In this document: in pieces, positions 24,289-33,136 of the stretch
Layout of the letters: the number at the start of each line of letters is the position of its first letter
Position numbering within the stretch: position 1 is the stretch's first letter
Made by a program: the position numbers and the translations under genes
Source: Glycomyces sp. L485
Lineage (GTDB): Bacteria > Actinomycetota > Actinomycetes > Mycobacteriales > Micromonosporaceae
Assembly (NCBI RefSeq): GCF_022548875.1
Contig: NZ_JAKZEW010000027.1
Location: 4,595-63,053 of the forward strand
Reading direction: 5' to 3'
DNA length: 58,459 nt
Notes under the pieces: model-generated
Database searches by the model: none
What the model saw: the letters and a program-made list of their open reading frames with translations, nothing else
Told to the model about the DNA's origin: nothing

Positions 24289-25785
24289 ATGCAAGCGAAG
24301 GAACTGTGGTTCGTCACCGGCAGCCAGCACCTGTACGGACCCGAGGCGATCGACCAGGTCGCGCAGAACTCGGCCGACATCGTCGCCGGCCTCGACGCGG
24401 CCGAGGCGGTCCCGGTGCGGATCGTCGCCAAGCCGGTGCTGACCACGCCTGACGAGATCCGGCGGGTGCTGCTGGAGGCGAACTCGAGCGACGAGTGCAT
24501 CGGTGTCATCGCCTGGATGCACACGTTCTCGCCGTCGAAGATGTGGATCGCCGGGCTCGGGGTCCTGCAGAAGCCGCTGCTGCACCTGCACACCCAGCAC
24601 AACCGCGACCTGCCGTGGGCCGACATCGACATGGACTTCATGAACCTGAACCAGGCCGCCCACGGCGACCGGGAGTTCGGGTACATGCTCACCCGCCTGC
24701 GCCACCACCGCAAGACGGTCGTGGGCCACTGGGCGGACGAGAAGGTCCAGACCCGCGTCGGCAACTGGGCACGCGCCGCGCTCGGCTGGAACGAGGTCCA
24801 GAACCTCAAGCTGGTGCGCTTCGGCGACAACATGCGCCAGGTCGGGGTCACCGAAGGCGACAAGGTCGAGGCGCAGATCAAGCTCGGCGTCGAGGTCAAC
24901 ACCTACGGTGTCGTCGAACTGGCCGAGCGGGTCGCGCAGATCGAGGACAAGGCCGTCGACGGCCTCGTCGCCGAGTACGAATCGGCCTACGACGTGGTGT
25001 CCGAGCTGCGCGCCGGCGGCGAGCGCCACGAGTCGCTGCGCGACGCCGCCCGTATCGAGCTGGGGCTGCGCTCCATCCTGGAGGAGCACGGCGCGAAGGC
25101 TTTCACCGACACCTTCGAGGACCTGGGGACGCTGAAGCAGCTGCCGGGCATCGCGGTGCAGCGCCTCATGGCCGAGGGCTACGGCTTCGGCGGCGAGGGC
25201 GACTGGAAGACCGCCGTCCTGGTGCGCCTGATGAAGGTCATGGCCGAAGGCCTCGAAGGCGGCACGTCCTTCATGGAGGACTACACCTACAACCTGGGCG
25301 CGGAGTCCCCGCAGATCCTCGGCGCGCACATGCTCGAAGTGTGCCCGACGATCGCCGCGGCCAAGCCGAGGTGCGAGATCCACCCGCTGGGCATCGGCGG
25401 CAAGGAGGACCCGGTGCGCCTGGTCTTCACCGCCCCGCCCGGGCCGGCGTACATGGTCGGTCTGATGGACCTGGGCACCCGTCTGCGCCTGGTCGCCAAC
25501 GAGGCCGACACGGTCGAGCCGGAGCAGGACCTGCCGAATCTCCCGGTGGCGCGCGCCGTATGGGAGCCGAAGCCGGACCTGGAGACGTCGGCCGAGTCGT
25601 GGCTGACCGCCGGGGGCCCGCACCACACGAGCTTCACGCAGGCGTTCGGCCGCGAGGTCATGGAGGACTTCGCGGAGATCGCCGGCATCGAGCTGGTGAC
25701 GATCGGCGAGGGCACCACCGCGCGCGACTTCAAGGAGCGGCTGCGCTGGAACCAGGTCTACTACCACCTAGAGGGCGGCCTGTAG
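24289..25785 (+). CDS. araA: L-arabinose isomerase
   Basis: A 498-aa enzyme converting L-arabinose to L-ribulose. It begins with the family start [14 protein letters not shown]. Metal and active-site segments are [46 protein letters not shown] and the C-terminal [15 protein letters not shown]. Full length. Last gene of the araBDA operon. No arabinose transporter or AraR/AraC regulator is adjacent. Confidence 0.96.
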   Translation: MQAKELWFVTGSQHLYGPEAIDQVAQNSADIVAGLDAAEAVPVRIVAKPVLTTPDEIRRVLLEANSSDECIGVIAWMHTFSPSKMWIAGLGVLQKPLLHLHTQHNRDLPWADIDMDFMNLNQAAHGDREFGYMLTRLRHHRKTVVGHWADEKVQTRVGNWARAALGWNEVQNLKLVRFGDNMRQVGVTEGDKVEAQIKLGVEVNTYGVVELAERVAQIEDKAVDGLVAEYESAYDVVSELRAGGERHESLRDAARIELGLRSILEEHGAKAFTDTFEDLGTLKQLPGIAVQRLMAEGYGFGGEGDWKTAVLVRLMKVMAEGLEGGTSFMEDYTYNLGAESPQILGAHMLEVCPTIAAAKPRCEIHPLGIGGKEDPVRLVFTAPPGPAYMVGLMDLGTRLRLVANEADTVEPEQDLPNLPVARAVWEPKPDLETSAESWLTAGGPHHTSFTQAFGREVMEDFAEIAGIELVTIGEGTTARDFKERLRWNQVYYHLEGGL

Positions 25786-25800
25786 AGCGGCGAGTATTGG

Positions 25801-25826
25801 GGGCCGGGCTTGCGCCCGGCCCTTTC
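25801..25826 (+). terminator. Intrinsic terminator of the ara operon
   Basis: The perfect 9-bp stem GGGCCGGGC/GCCCGGCCC with loop TTGC is followed by TTTCT, 16 bp after the araA stop. Confidence 0.85.
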
Positions 25827-25828
25827 TC

Positions 25829-25853
25829 GATTGCCGCGGCGCTCAGCGGGTAC
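25829..25853 (+). promoter_or_regulatory. SigF-type promoter of csbD-like gene
   Basis: GATT (25829-25832), 15 nt, GGGTAC (25848-25853), 35 nt before the ATG. It begins immediately after the ara terminator. The same GATT -35 occurs at the SDR promoter. Confidence 0.6.
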
Positions 25854-25888
25854 CCCGGTCTCCACCACCGATGTGCGAGGAGGAGGCC

Positions 25889-26122
25889 ATGAGCGCTTTC
25901 GACAAGGCTAAGGACAAGGCCCAGCAGGCGAAGGGCAAGGCCAAGAAGAAGGTCGGCGAGGCGACCGACGACGAGGAGCTCGAAGCCGAAGGCCAGCGCG
26001 AGCAGATGGCCGGGGAGGCCAAGGAGGCCGCCCACGGTGCGAGAGACAAGGCCACTCGAGCCGCCCATGAAGCCAAGGAGAAGCTCCAGGGCGGCGACGA
26101 GGACGAGCGCCGCGGTCGGTGA
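25889..26122 (+). CDS. CsbD-family stress protein
   Basis: A 77-aa very hydrophilic helical protein from ATG 25889, chosen because GCGAGGAGGAGGCC lies just upstream. AFDKAKDKAQQAKGKAKKKVGEATDDEELEAEG is the CsbD signature, followed by a second Lys/Ala/Glu helix. CsbD is a classic SigB-controlled bacterial stress protein of unknown activity, and its GGGTAC promoter fits that. It converges with the ROK regulator gene, leaving only 9 bp between the two coding regions. Confidence 0.88.
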   Translation: MSAFDKAKDKAQQAKGKAKKKVGEATDDEELEAEGQREQMAGEAKEAAHGARDKATRAAHEAKEKLQGGDEDERRGR

Positions 26123-26131
26123 CGGCGAAGG

Positions 26132-27286
26132 TCAGAGCCGCCGCTTCAGCCAATCCGAAGTGAGGACCGCGTCGAAGGCGATCTCGGCCGCCCCTCGCAG
26201 GGGGCCGATCTCGCCGACGGTCCCCTCCGCGATACGCGGCGGCTCGCCTCGCCGGAACTCCATCAGTCCGGATCGGCACGCCTGCTCGACCAGGCCGCGG
26301 CGCAAACGGAGCAGGTCGATGCCGAGCCCTGAGAGGCTGATCGCCTCCGGGTCGAGCGCGTTCGCGAGCGCACCCAGGCCCCTTCCCAGTGCCGCGGCGT
26401 TCTCATCGACCGCTCTGGCCGCCTCGGGCTCGCCACGGGCGGCCCGCGCCAGCACCTCCCGGGCGAATTCGCGCCCCGCCCCGTAACCCGGCTCCTTTCC
26501 GAAGTGCCGCATCAACGCGTACGTGCCCACGTCGAGGCTCCAGCACCCCTGGACTCCGCACATGCACCGCAGGCGCGAGCCGGTGAGCGGCATGTGCCCG
26601 AACTCGCCGGCGATGTTGTGCGCGCCGGTCTGGGAGCCCCCGCCGAGCAGCAGCGTGCCGCCGATGTCGAAGTCGATGTGGAAGTGCAGGGCCGTCCCGG
26701 CCCCGCGCAGCGCTCCGCGCCGGGCCTCGGCCAGCCCGGCGAGCCTCGCGTCGTTGCCGACCTTCGTCGGCGGCCAGCCCGCTCCCATGTGCTCGTCGAG
26801 GTCCACCTCATTCCAGCCCAGGTGCGCGATGTGCAGCCACCGGCCGTCGCGGATCGGCCCGGCTACGGCGATCCCCAGGGCCGTGAGGTGCTTCGTGGCG
26901 TGCTGGTCGACTGCGGCCTTGATCTGCGCGAACACCGCCGGTGTCCGGTCGTGGTCGCCGCTGTCGACCACCGTCAGCTCGCCGCCGAGCGCGATCCGGG
27001 CCAACGTCCAGGAGTCCTCGCGGATGTCGGCGGCGAGGGCGACCGGACCGGCCTCGTGGGGGACCAGCAGCGTCGTCGGCCGCCCTCGTCCCATCGCCTC
27101 GGCCGGGACCTCGTGAAGCAGCCCGGCCTCCTCCAGTTCGCCGACGAGCGCGGCGGCGGTGTTGCGGCCGATGTCGAGTCGGCGCGCTACGGCGGCCCTG
27201 GTCAGAGGCTCGGCGGCGTCGTGGACGGCGCGTAGCAGCCGTACCTGGTTGTGGACCCGCAGGTCGGCGCTCGTCATCGTCGTCAT
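26132..27286 (-). CDS. ROK-family transcriptional repressor
   Basis: A 384-aa protein from ATG 27286 (ATG 27310 and 27277 are alternatives). The N-terminal winged helix-turn-helix (LTRAAVARRLDIGRNTAAALVGELEEAGLL) is fused to a ROK sugar-kinase-like domain. The ROK zinc motif CMCGVQGCW and the EFGH-type GEFGHMPL are present, as is the GNDARLAGLAEARRG segment. The phosphate loop AADIREDSW lacks the DxGxT motif of active kinases, so it is a regulator, not a kinase. It is divergent from two MFS genes with an operator-like inverted repeat between them. The inducer is probably a sugar or its derivative (inference). Confidence 0.9.
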   Translation of the reverse strand: MTTMTSADLRVHNQVRLLRAVHDAAEPLTRAAVARRLDIGRNTAAALVGELEEAGLLHEVPAEAMGRGRPTTLLVPHEAGPVALAADIREDSWTLARIALGGELTVVDSGDHDRTPAVFAQIKAAVDQHATKHLTALGIAVAGPIRDGRWLHIAHLGWNEVDLDEHMGAGWPPTKVGNDARLAGLAEARRGALRGAGTALHFHIDFDIGGTLLLGGGSQTGAHNIAGEFGHMPLTGSRLRCMCGVQGCWSLDVGTYALMRHFGKEPGYGAGREFAREVLARAARGEPEAARAVDENAAALGRGLGALANALDPEAISLSGLGIDLLRLRRGLVEQACRSGLMEFRRGEPPRIAEGTVGEIGPLRGAAEIAFDAVLTSDWLKRRL

Positions 27287-27312
27287 GGGTGGCATTATTG
27301 CAGCCACCATGT

Positions 27313-27333
27313 TATGTTCTCACCGAGAACATA
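27313..27333. promoter_or_regulatory. Inverted-repeat operator between ROK repressor and MFS genes
   Basis: A perfect 9-bp inverted repeat, TATGTTCTC and GAGAACATA, separated by ACC, lies 3 bp upstream of the longest ROK start and 24 bp before the MFS ATG. A TAAAAT -10-like sequence overlaps its right half, so binding would block MFS transcription and probably the repressor gene itself. Confidence 0.7.
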
Positions 27334-27356
27334 AAATTCGCGCTGCAAGGACGGAC

Positions 27357-28580
27357 ATGAATCCCGACACGACCACCCTGCGACGAGCCAGAGTCGGCGT
27401 CTTCGGCGCCTTCGCCACCTCGGGCTTCGTCATGGGAGCCTGGGCCGCCGCGCTCCCCTCGGTCGACGCCCGCCTCGGCCTCGGCGAGGCGCGCCTCGGC
27501 ACCGTGCTGCTCCTCGTCCAGATCATCGGACTGGCCACCATGGTCCTCGCCGGCCGGTTGGCCGACCGGCACACGACGCGCAACGTCCTCCGCTGGACCG
27601 GGCCCGCCTCGCAGCTGCTCCTCGTCGCCCCCGCACTCGCGCCGGACTTCGCGGCGCTCCTGATATGCGGCGCGCTCTACGGCGTCGGCGTCGGCTTCAC
27701 CGAGGTCGGCCTCAACGCCCACTCGGTCGAGCTGGAGCGCTACTACCGACGCCCCGTCATCTCCTCGTTCCACGGCTTCTGGAGCCTCGGCGGGGCGCTG
27801 GCCGGCGCGCTCACCGCGCTCGGTCTCACCCTCGGTCTGGGAAGCCAGTCCATGCTGATCGTCGCCGCAGTCGTCGCCGCCGCCGCGTTCGCCCTGTGCA
27901 CACGTCCGCTGCTGCCGCCCCCGGGTCAAAACGCCGGCGGCTCCGGCGGTGCGCCCGCACCGGCCGTGAGCATCGGCGCGATCCTGCTCGCGGCGATGTT
28001 CCTGCTCGGACTCGGCGGACACCTCATCGAGTCCGGCGCGATCGACTGGGCCAACCTCCACGCCGCGCGCGTCCTCGACGCCGACGACGCGCTCGCCCCG
28101 CTGTCGTACACCGTCTTCGCGTGCGCCATGACCGTCTTCAGGCTCCTCGGCGACCCCATCCGCGGCCGGCTCGGCCCCGGCCGCACCCTGGTGTGGGCCG
28201 GATGGGCCGCCACCCTCGGCTACGCCCTGGTCCTCGCCTCTGGCAGCTTCGGCGGCATCGCCCTGGCGTGGACCGGCTGGATCCTGGCCGGATGCGGCAT
28301 CGCCATCATGGTCCCGGTCCTGTTCAGTGCCATCGGCGAGGCCGGCGGGTCGCCGTCGAACATCGCGCTGATCTCCATGTCCGGCTCGACAGGCCTCCTG
28401 CTCGGCCCGGCCGCCATCGGCTACATCGCCGAAGCCACCGGCCTCACCGGTGGCCTCATGGTCCCCGCCCTGCTCGCCGCCTTCATCGCGATCGCGGGCC
28501 CGATCACCCTGCGCCGCCTGCTGAACCGCACCACCCCGGACGACGCCGACCGGAACGCGGAGGCCACCCTGGTGCGATGA
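27357..28580 (+). CDS. MFS transporter (first of a tandem pair)
   Basis: A 407-aa, 12-helix major facilitator, ATG 27357 after GCAAGGACGGAC. The N-terminus RRARVGVFGAFATSGFVMGAWAAALPSVDARLGL, RLADRHTTR in the loop 2-3 region and SSFHGFWSLGGALAG in helix 5 are characteristic of the YbjJ/fucose-permease-like branch. The substrate is unknown; control by a ROK repressor suggests a carbohydrate or derivative. The next gene is a paralogue whose ATG overlaps this stop, so the two are co-translated. Confidence 0.88.
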   Translation: MNPDTTTLRRARVGVFGAFATSGFVMGAWAAALPSVDARLGLGEARLGTVLLLVQIIGLATMVLAGRLADRHTTRNVLRWTGPASQLLLVAPALAPDFAALLICGALYGVGVGFTEVGLNAHSVELERYYRRPVISSFHGFWSLGGALAGALTALGLTLGLGSQSMLIVAAVVAAAAFALCTRPLLPPPGQNAGGSGGAPAPAVSIGAILLAAMFLLGLGGHLIESGAIDWANLHAARVLDADDALAPLSYTVFACAMTVFRLLGDPIRGRLGPGRTLVWAGWAATLGYALVLASGSFGGIALAWTGWILAGCGIAIMVPVLFSAIGEAGGSPSNIALISMSGSTGLLLGPAAIGYIAEATGLTGGLMVPALLAAFIAIAGPITLRRLLNRTTPDDADRNAEATLVR

Positions 28581-29794
28581 CCCCCGTTCGGTTGCGGCGC
28601 GCCAGGATCGGCGTCTTCGGATGCTTCGCCACCTCCGGCTTCGTCATGGGCGCCTGGCCCGCCGCCTACCCCTCGATCGAGGCGCGACTCGACCTCGGCG
28701 AGGCCCGATTCGGCGCCGTACTCCTCGTCGTCGAGATCGCCTGCCTCGCCGCCATGGTCGCCGCCGGGCGGCTGTGCGACAAGGTCTCCAGCCGAACCGT
28801 GATCCGCTACGGCGGCACCACCGCCCAAGCGCTCCTGTTCGTCCCCGCACTCGCGCCGAGCTACGAGACGCTCCTGGCGTGCGCCGTGGTCTATGGCATC
28901 GGCCTCGGCTTCGTGGAGGTCTCCATGCAGGCGCAATCGGTGGAGCTCGAACGCCGCTACGGACGCCCCATCGTGTCCTCCTTCCACGGCTTCTGGAGCC
29001 TCGGCGGTGCCGCCGCCGGAGCCCTCGCGATCCTCGTCTTCAGCCTCGGCGTCGACTACCGGGCCCTCCTGACCGGCACCGCCGTCGCCGCCGCGATCGT
29101 CTTCGCCTGCTTCACCATCCCGCTCCTCGAAGCCCCCGAACCGATCGCGAACGGCACCCACCTTGACGGCCGACCCGTCCGCATCGGCCTCATCCTCCTG
29201 GCCGGGTCGGCCGCGATCGTCTTCAGCGCCGCCTTCGTCGAAGCCGGCGCCGCAGACTGGGCCAATCTCCACGCCGCCCGCGTCCTCGGGGCCGCCGACT
29301 CCCACGCGCCCCTGTCCTACACCGTCTTCCTCGTCGCCATGACCGTCCTCCGCCTCGTCGGCGACCCGATCCGCGGACGCCTCGGCCCTCAAAGGTCCCT
29401 GCTCCTCGCCGGAGCCCTCGCCCTCACCGGCTACCTCCTCGTCATCGCCTCCGCCTCGTTCGGCGGTCTCGCGCTGTCCTGGACCGGCTGGGCCCTCGCC
29501 GGCATCGGCTCCGCCGTGCTCATGCCCGTCATGTTCAGCGCCATCGGCGCCGCGGGCGGCACCGGATCGGACCTCGCCGCCATGAGCATGTGCGGCTCCG
29601 CCGCCTATCTGCTGTGCCCGGCCGTCGTCGGACTCCTCGCCGAGGCCACCGGCCTCACCGTCGCACTCATAGTCCCGACCGCGCTGGCCGTCGCCATCGC
29701 CCTCGCCGGGCCGATCGCCGTGACCCGCCTGCTCGGGCATCGCGCGTCACCGCCAGAGCCGGTCGGTGCCGCCGCGCCCCGCGGCGACGTATAG
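28577..29794 (+). CDS. MFS transporter (second of a tandem pair)
   Basis: A 405-aa, 12-helix protein, ATG 28577 overlapping the previous stop. It matches its neighbour segment by segment: RRARIGVFGCFATSGFVMGAWPAAYPS, SSFHGFWSLGGAAAG, AADWANLHAARVLGA, and LVGDPIRGRLGPQRSLL. It is clearly a tandem duplicate that has diverged mainly in helices 7 and 10-12. The pair could form a heteromer or transport two related compounds (inference). Its stop is 170 bp before the GDT1 gene, with a riboswitch in between. Confidence 0.88.
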   Translation: MTPVRLRRARIGVFGCFATSGFVMGAWPAAYPSIEARLDLGEARFGAVLLVVEIACLAAMVAAGRLCDKVSSRTVIRYGGTTAQALLFVPALAPSYETLLACAVVYGIGLGFVEVSMQAQSVELERRYGRPIVSSFHGFWSLGGAAAGALAILVFSLGVDYRALLTGTAVAAAIVFACFTIPLLEAPEPIANGTHLDGRPVRIGLILLAGSAAIVFSAAFVEAGAADWANLHAARVLGAADSHAPLSYTVFLVAMTVLRLVGDPIRGRLGPQRSLLLAGALALTGYLLVIASASFGGLALSWTGWALAGIGSAVLMPVMFSAIGAAGGTGSDLAAMSMCGSAAYLLCPAVVGLLAEATGLTVALIVPTALAVAIALAGPIAVTRLLGHRASPPEPVGAAAPRGDV

Positions 29795-29800
29795 TCGACT

Positions 29801-29909
29801 GCGCAGAAGGGGAGTAGCTCCCAACGCCGCGGTCGACACACTGGCTCCCGAGCCCGGCCGCGCGGCCTCGGTACCGGGGCGAGCGAGACCTTCGACCAAG
29901 GCAATGCGC
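29801..29909 (+). ncRNA. yybP-ykoY manganese riboswitch
   Basis: Conserved parts of the yybP-ykoY aptamer are visible in order: AAGGGGAGTAGC (29807-29818), GTCGACACACTGGCTCCCGA in the next arm, GCGAGCGAGACCTTCGACC and AAGGCAATG (29898-29906). A closing GCGC/GCGC pairing joins 29801-29804 with 29906-29909. The two halves carry the L1 and L3 sequences that build the Mn(II) site. The gene downstream is a TMEM165/GDT1 (UPF0016) protein, the commonest target of this riboswitch. The mechanism here is probably exposure of the GGGAGG ribosome site, since no terminator with a U-run is visible. Confidence 0.88.
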
Positions 29910-29964
29910 CGGGTCGAGGTCGACGCCGCCTTCTCCCGGCCCGAACTGGGAGGATCAACCCCCG

Positions 29965-30543
29965 ATGGACGTCTTCTTCACCGCCGCCGCGCTCAGCTTC
30001 GGCGTCGTCTTCCTCGGCGAGATGGGCGACAAGAGCCAGCTCATGGCTCTTTCCCTCGCCGCACGGTACAAGCTCAGCTCCGTCGTCGCCGGACTCGTCA
30101 TCGCCACCGCGATCCTCTTCGGCGTGTCCGTCGGCATCGGCACCACCGTCGGCAGCCTGCTGCCCACCGACTGGATCAAACTCGGCGCCGCCGTCCTCTT
30201 CATCGCCTTCGGCCTCTGGAGCCTGCGCCCCGAGGACGAGGAGCAACACGAGATCAAAGAGCGCAAGTCCGGCCTCCTCACCGTCGTCGGCGCCGTCATC
30301 CTCGCCGAGATCGGCGACAAGACCATGCTCTTCGCCATCGGCCTCGGCAGCCAGTACAACCCGTGGGGCGTCTGGCTCGGCGCCACCGCCGGCATGGTCG
30401 CCGCAGACCTCCTCGCAGTCTTCGCCGGCGCCTGGATCGCCGCGCGCATCCCCGAGCGCTTCATCCGCTGGGGAGCGGCCGTGATCTTCATCGTCCTCGG
30501 CCTCGCCCTAGGCGTCGAAGCCGTCCGCGCCCTCGCGGGATAA
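29965..30543 (+). CDS. TMEM165/GDT1 (UPF0016) family manganese transporter
   Basis: A 192-aa membrane protein with six or seven helices, ATG 29965 after TGGGAGGATCAACCCCC. Both inverted halves carry the family motif E-x-G-D-K-S/T: EMGDKS at 19-24 and EIGDKT at 116-121, separated by an acidic cytoplasmic loop ([16 protein letters not shown]). Bacterial members (MneA/Mnx type) export Mn(II). Control by a yybP-ykoY riboswitch supports efflux of excess manganese. The next gene, rnhA, begins 10 bp downstream and may be co-transcribed. RNase HI itself uses Mg or Mn. Confidence 0.93.
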   Translation: MDVFFTAAALSFGVVFLGEMGDKSQLMALSLAARYKLSSVVAGLVIATAILFGVSVGIGTTVGSLLPTDWIKLGAAVLFIAFGLWSLRPEDEEQHEIKERKSGLLTVVGAVILAEIGDKTMLFAIGLGSQYNPWGVWLGATAGMVAADLLAVFAGAWIAARIPERFIRWGAAVIFIVLGLALGVEAVRALAG

Positions 30544-30553
30544 GCTTGCCATC

Positions 30554-31018
30554 ATGCCGAAATCGGACGATCACGAGGACACCGCCGTCATCTACACCGA
30601 CGGCGCCTGCTCAGGCAACCCGGGCCCGGGAGGCTGGGGCGTCTACTTCAAGTGGGGCGAGCACGAGAAGGAGCTCTACGGCTCCGACAAGGACACCACC
30701 AACAACCGCATGGAGCTCATGGCCGCCATCCAGGCCCTGGAGACCCTCAAGCGCCCCATGAAGATCCTGCTGTACACCGATTCCTCGTACGTCCGCAACG
30801 GCATCATGACCTGGATGGCCAACTGGAAACGCAACGGCTGGATCAACTCCCAGAAACAGCCGGTCAAGAACGCCGACCTGTGGAAGCGGCTCGACGAGGC
30901 CGCCTCCCGCCACGACGTCGAATGGCGCTGGGTCCGCGGCCACTCGGGCGACATCGGCAACGAACGGGCCGACCGGCTCGCCGTCAAAGGCCGGGACGAG
31001 GCCGCCGGGCGCGGCTGA
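30554..31018 (+). CDS. rnhA: Ribonuclease HI
   Basis: A 154-aa enzyme cutting RNA in RNA-DNA hybrids. The four metal-binding acidic residues are present: Asp16 ([17 protein letters not shown]), Glu54 (NNRMELMAA), Asp76 (LLYTDSSYV) and Asp140 (NERADRLA), with His130 in [10 protein letters not shown]. The length and the basic handle region ([15 protein letters not shown]) match E. coli RNase HI. It follows the manganese transporter at 10 bp. Confidence 0.97.
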   Translation: MPKSDDHEDTAVIYTDGACSGNPGPGGWGVYFKWGEHEKELYGSDKDTTNNRMELMAAIQALETLKRPMKILLYTDSSYVRNGIMTWMANWKRNGWINSQKQPVKNADLWKRLDEAASRHDVEWRWVRGHSGDIGNERADRLAVKGRDEAAGRG

Positions 31019-31092
31019 GCCGCCGCCGGACCCCGCCCACACTGCGTCATCCCCGAACGCGGGTCACCAATCGGAATGGGATTATTACGAGC

Positions 31093-32007
31093 ATGAGCGA
31101 CAACGTACCGTCACGATTCTCCGGCAGCGCCGTTGACCTGAGCGCCCTCGCCGCCCAGCAGCAGCAACAGCAGAACGCCGCGGCCCAGCAGGCGGGTGGG
31201 CAGACGCCGCCCGCCGCGCCCGCAGGCGCGGGCGCACCCGGGGTCGTCGCGCTCGACGTCACCGACGCCACCGTCCAGACCGAAGTGCTCGAACGTTCGC
31301 TGAACACGCTCGTCGTCGTCGTCTTCTGGGCCGACCAGGCTCCCGAGAGCGTCCAGACCCGCGACCTGCTCCAGCGACTCGCCCACGCCGACGGCGGCTC
31401 CTGGACCCTCGCCAAGGCCGACGTCCAGTACAACCAGCAGCTCGCCGCGGCACTCCAGCTCCAGTCGCTGCCGGCCGTCGTCGCCGTCGCCGGAGGCCGG
31501 CCCGTCGACCTCGTCCAGGGACCGCAGACCGAGCAGGGCCTGCGCCAGTGGATAGCGAAGCTCGCCCAGGCCGCGGGCGTCGACGTCCCGCAGCAGATCG
31601 ACCCCGAGCTGGCCGCCGCCGAAGACCACATGGTCGAAGGCAACCTCGACGCCGCAGAGATCGCGTTCGACAAGTACCTGAAGAACAACCCCGGATCGCT
31701 CGAAGCCGAATCCGGGCTCGCGCAGGTGCGGATGCTGCGCCGCGCAGGCGCGCTCCCGCAGGACGCCGTCGGCATCGCCGACGCCGACCCGGACGATATC
31801 GACGCCGCGCTCGCCGCAGCCGACCTCCAGATGCTCTCCGGCCAGGCCGACGAGGCCTACGACCGGCTCATCAAGCAGGTCGCGAAGCTCGCCGGCGACG
31901 ACCGCGAACGCGTCCGCAAGCGCCTCGTCGAGCTGTTCAGCATCGCCGGGCCCGACGACCCGAACGTCACCAAGGCTCGACGCAAGCTCAGCTCGGTCCT
32001 GTTCTAG
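31093..32007 (+). CDS. YbbN/CnoX-like thioredoxin-fold + TPR protein lacking active-site cysteines
   Basis: A 304-aa cytoplasmic protein from ATG 31093. A Gln/Ala-rich disordered N-terminus (residues 20-50) precedes a thioredoxin fold at about 50-155 whose CxxC site reads WADQAPES, with no cysteine. Tetratricopeptide-like helices follow (AAAEDHMVEGNLDAAEIAFDKYLKNNP...ADLQMLSGQADEAYDRLI). The domain order is that of YbbN/CnoX, a holdase that hands clients to chaperones. Without Cys it cannot do redox chemistry, so a chaperone or adaptor role is likelier. It is monocistronic or follows rnhA at 74 bp. Confidence 0.85.
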   Translation: MSDNVPSRFSGSAVDLSALAAQQQQQQNAAAQQAGGQTPPAAPAGAGAPGVVALDVTDATVQTEVLERSLNTLVVVVFWADQAPESVQTRDLLQRLAHADGGSWTLAKADVQYNQQLAAALQLQSLPAVVAVAGGRPVDLVQGPQTEQGLRQWIAKLAQAAGVDVPQQIDPELAAAEDHMVEGNLDAAEIAFDKYLKNNPGSLEAESGLAQVRMLRRAGALPQDAVGIADADPDDIDAALAAADLQMLSGQADEAYDRLIKQVAKLAGDDRERVRKRLVELFSIAGPDDPNVTKARRKLSSVLF

Positions 32008-32140
32008 GAGGAGACCTTCCAACCCGTGTGACATTGCGAACGCCACTTCTGGTGCGGCGGCGTCGGCTGTGATTAGCTAGCTTGGCGGCCGTACCGATTC
32101 ACGGCCCGCGAGTCGCGCCGTGGCCGGGAGGTGAGCGTCG

Positions 32141-33052
32141 GTGGTGACCAGATCCAAGCGCGTCGCCGTACTCGACGCGCCGTCCAACCTCGGGCTCCGG
32201 CCGCCGACCCAGCACACCGTCCCCGGATGCGCCAAAGCTCCGGGGGCGTTGCGCGACCACCGGATCATCCAGCGGCTCAACGCCGTCGATGCGGGATGCC
32301 TCACCCCGCCCAGGTTCGACGCCTCGGGCTGGCGGCCCGGCGACGGGGTCGGCCAGGCCAAGGCCATCGCCGAATACACCCGGCAGCTCGCCGACCGCGT
32401 CGAACGGCTCTGGCGCGAGCGCCGCTTCCCCCTGGTGCTCGGCGGCGACTGCTCGATCCTTCTCGGCCCCGTGCTGGCCGCCCGACGCCGAACGGAACGC
32501 GACGGCAAGAGCCGGGGCCTCATATTCGTCGACGCCCACTCCGACTTCCGCCACCCCGGCAACTCCCAGTACGTAGGCGCAGCCGCGGCCGAGGAGCTCG
32601 CGCTGGCCACGGGCAGGGGACAGCCGGACCTGACCGACATCGGCGGCCTGCGCCCGTACGTCGACACCGACCACCTGGTGGTGCTCGGCCTGCGCGCCGA
32701 CGACTCCCACCGCGTCGAGCTCGACGCGACCGGCGTCTCGATGCGGACCGTCCCCGAGCTGCGCGCCGGCGGCGTCGGCCGCTCGGCCGAATGGTCGCTG
32801 GACGCCGTCGGCGACGTCACGACCTTCTGGCTTCACGTCGACGCCGACGTGCTCGACCCGTCGGTGATGCCGGCGGTGGACGGGCCGGCGGCGGGAGGCA
32901 TCTCCCTGGGGGAGCTGGGCCAGATCATCGCCACCTGCGCCTCCGACGAACGTTGCGCGGGGATGGAGTTGACGGTCTTCGACCCCGATTACGACCCCGA
33001 CGGCGAATACGCCAGGGCCCTCGCCGACACCCTCGTCGAGGCCCTCCAGTGA
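32141..33052 (+). CDS. Arginase/agmatinase (ureohydrolase) family protein
   Basis: A 303-aa dinuclear-metal hydrolase. Metal motifs are DAHSD (Asp131, His133, Asp135) and HVDADVLDP (Asp234, Asp236). The first ligand position, normally GGDHS, reads GGDCS with Cys104 in place of His, a variation known in a subgroup of arginase-like proteins. The VDGPAAGGIS loop differs from true arginase, so the substrate may be agmatine, guanidinobutyrate, formiminoglutamate or arginine. The start is GTG 32141 with GGGAGGTGAGCG upstream. There are no polyamine genes next to it, but an aminopropyltransferase is encoded 4 kb away. Confidence 0.85.
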   Translation: MVTRSKRVAVLDAPSNLGLRPPTQHTVPGCAKAPGALRDHRIIQRLNAVDAGCLTPPRFDASGWRPGDGVGQAKAIAEYTRQLADRVERLWRERRFPLVLGGDCSILLGPVLAARRRTERDGKSRGLIFVDAHSDFRHPGNSQYVGAAAAEELALATGRGQPDLTDIGGLRPYVDTDHLVVLGLRADDSHRVELDATGVSMRTVPELRAGGVGRSAEWSLDAVGDVTTFWLHVDADVLDPSVMPAVDGPAAGGISLGELGQIIATCASDERCAGMELTVFDPDYDPDGEYARALADTLVEALQ

Positions 33053-33136
33053 TCCGGTCCCGCGATCGCGGCGCCGCCGTTGAATCGGACGAGTGATTCT
33101 CCAGGTCGCGAGCCTGAATCGCCATAGAATCGGTGC

